From NCBI RefSeq assembly GCF_002377945.1, contig NZ_DFQV01000025.1, positions 1 through 5,627 of the forward strand: a stretch of DNA of 5,627 nt. Direction: 5' to 3'. The DNA is from Psychrobacter sp. UBA3480 (lineage in GTDB: Bacteria; Pseudomonadota; Gammaproteobacteria; Pseudomonadales; Moraxellaceae). This document shows, in pieces, positions 5,422 through 5,627 of this stretch (its first letter is position 1; each line of letters opens with the position of its first letter). Both the position numbers and the translations under genes were made by a program. The notes beneath the pieces were generated by a model. It was given only the letters and a program-made list of their open reading frames with translations. It ran no database searches and was not told where the DNA came from.

Positions 5422-5607
5422 AAACCAAGACATTATAAGACATCGCCAAAGGTTTTAGCTCGCTGGGCATGGCATCAACCATAATACGATCATTTAGGGT
5501 ATCGGTGCGAATGCCTGCCATTTTTTGCACAAAGGTGGCAAGCGGAGCAAAACCGACATAAATACTGATTGCGGTGACAGACAACAACAACAGTGCCATG
5601 CCAATCA
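5396..5607 (-). pseudogene. Sensor histidine kinase, TM2-HAMP fragment (continuation of the 1-676 gene)
   Basis: This fragment carries the second membrane helix (IGMALLLLSVTAISIYVGF) followed by the start of a HAMP linker (APLATFVQKMAGIRTDTLNDRI...MPSELKPLAMSYN). The kinase reading then departs from the family at about 5440 and stops at TAA (5396-5398) after VLVFEQLIKLS. The dimerisation helix with the phospho-His and the ATP-binding domain are absent, so no kinase activity is possible. It continues the 1-676 gene: after removing the IS-like terminus and one AATCA, the fusion reads QLKVLLIGMALLLLS, a normal membrane helix, giving 287 residues before the stop. Confidence 0.8.
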
Positions 5608-5627
5608 CCTGAATCCGTGAGACCGGC
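5608..5627. repeat. Inverted terminus at the right window edge (IS-like end)
   Basis: CCTGAATCCGTGA (5608-5620) is the exact inverted partner of 7-19, and the last five bases CCGGC repeat the first five of the window. AATCA at 5603-5607 matches 20-24. The pair has the form of IS terminal inverted repeats around a 5-bp target duplication. Confidence 0.65.

Overview
The window looks like most or all of a small theta-replicating plasmid from a member of the Moraxellaceae (Psychrobacter, Moraxella or Acinetobacter type). The evidence is a Rep_3 (RepB-type) initiator preceded by 22-bp iterons, a DnaA box and AT-rich repeats. Around it lie mobilisation-gene remnants, an IS256-family transposase remnant, a serine resolvase and pieces of a heavy-metal-type two-component system. 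The genus is inferred from protein style and gene mix, not from a search.

Layout. 1-676 (minus) is the N-terminal half of a membrane sensor kinase. 676-828 (minus) is the C-terminal tail of its OmpR-family response regulator, which ends abruptly against 831-1565 (plus), the catalytic part of an IS256-family transposase that lacks its N-terminus. 1568-1630 holds two tandem copies of an IS256-type terminal repeat. 1631-2400 (plus) is the coiled-coil tail of a large protein, probably a relaxase, cut at its 5' side by the IS end. 2401-2579 is a regulatory gap with a promoter flanked by 12-bp direct repeats. 2580-3186 (plus) is a one-helix membrane protein, probably a mobilisation accessory protein, broken by a one-base frameshift. 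3187-3472 is the replication origin. 3494-4471 (plus) is the replication initiator, the only clearly intact plasmid housekeeping gene. 4484-4551 is a structured repeat-hairpin region. 4594-4783 (minus) is the C-terminal scrap of an ABC transporter ATPase. 4784-5332 (minus) is an intact serine resolvase with its own putative promoter and a repeat-containing leader. 5396-5607 (minus) continues the same sensor kinase as 1-676, cut off before the histidine box.

The two window ends belong together. The kinase reads from position 1 into the far end of the window, and the ends carry matching 19-20 bp inverted termini (CCTGAATCCGTGA core) flanked by a 5-bp direct repeat, AATCA. This is the footprint of an insertion sequence in the kinase gene: the window is either a circle opened inside a short palindromic insert, or a circle from which the body of an IS is missing. 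Removing the insert and one AATCA copy restores an ordinary second transmembrane helix.

Overall the replicon has a working-looking replication module (origin plus Rep) and a resolvase that could resolve multimers. Nearly everything else, namely mobilisation, two-component system, transposase and ABC ATPase, is broken. I see no intact undescribed system. The notable points are the IS footprint at the ends, the double IS terminus, the deletion junction between regulator and transposase, and unexplained repeats around the mobilisation promoter and downstream of rep.
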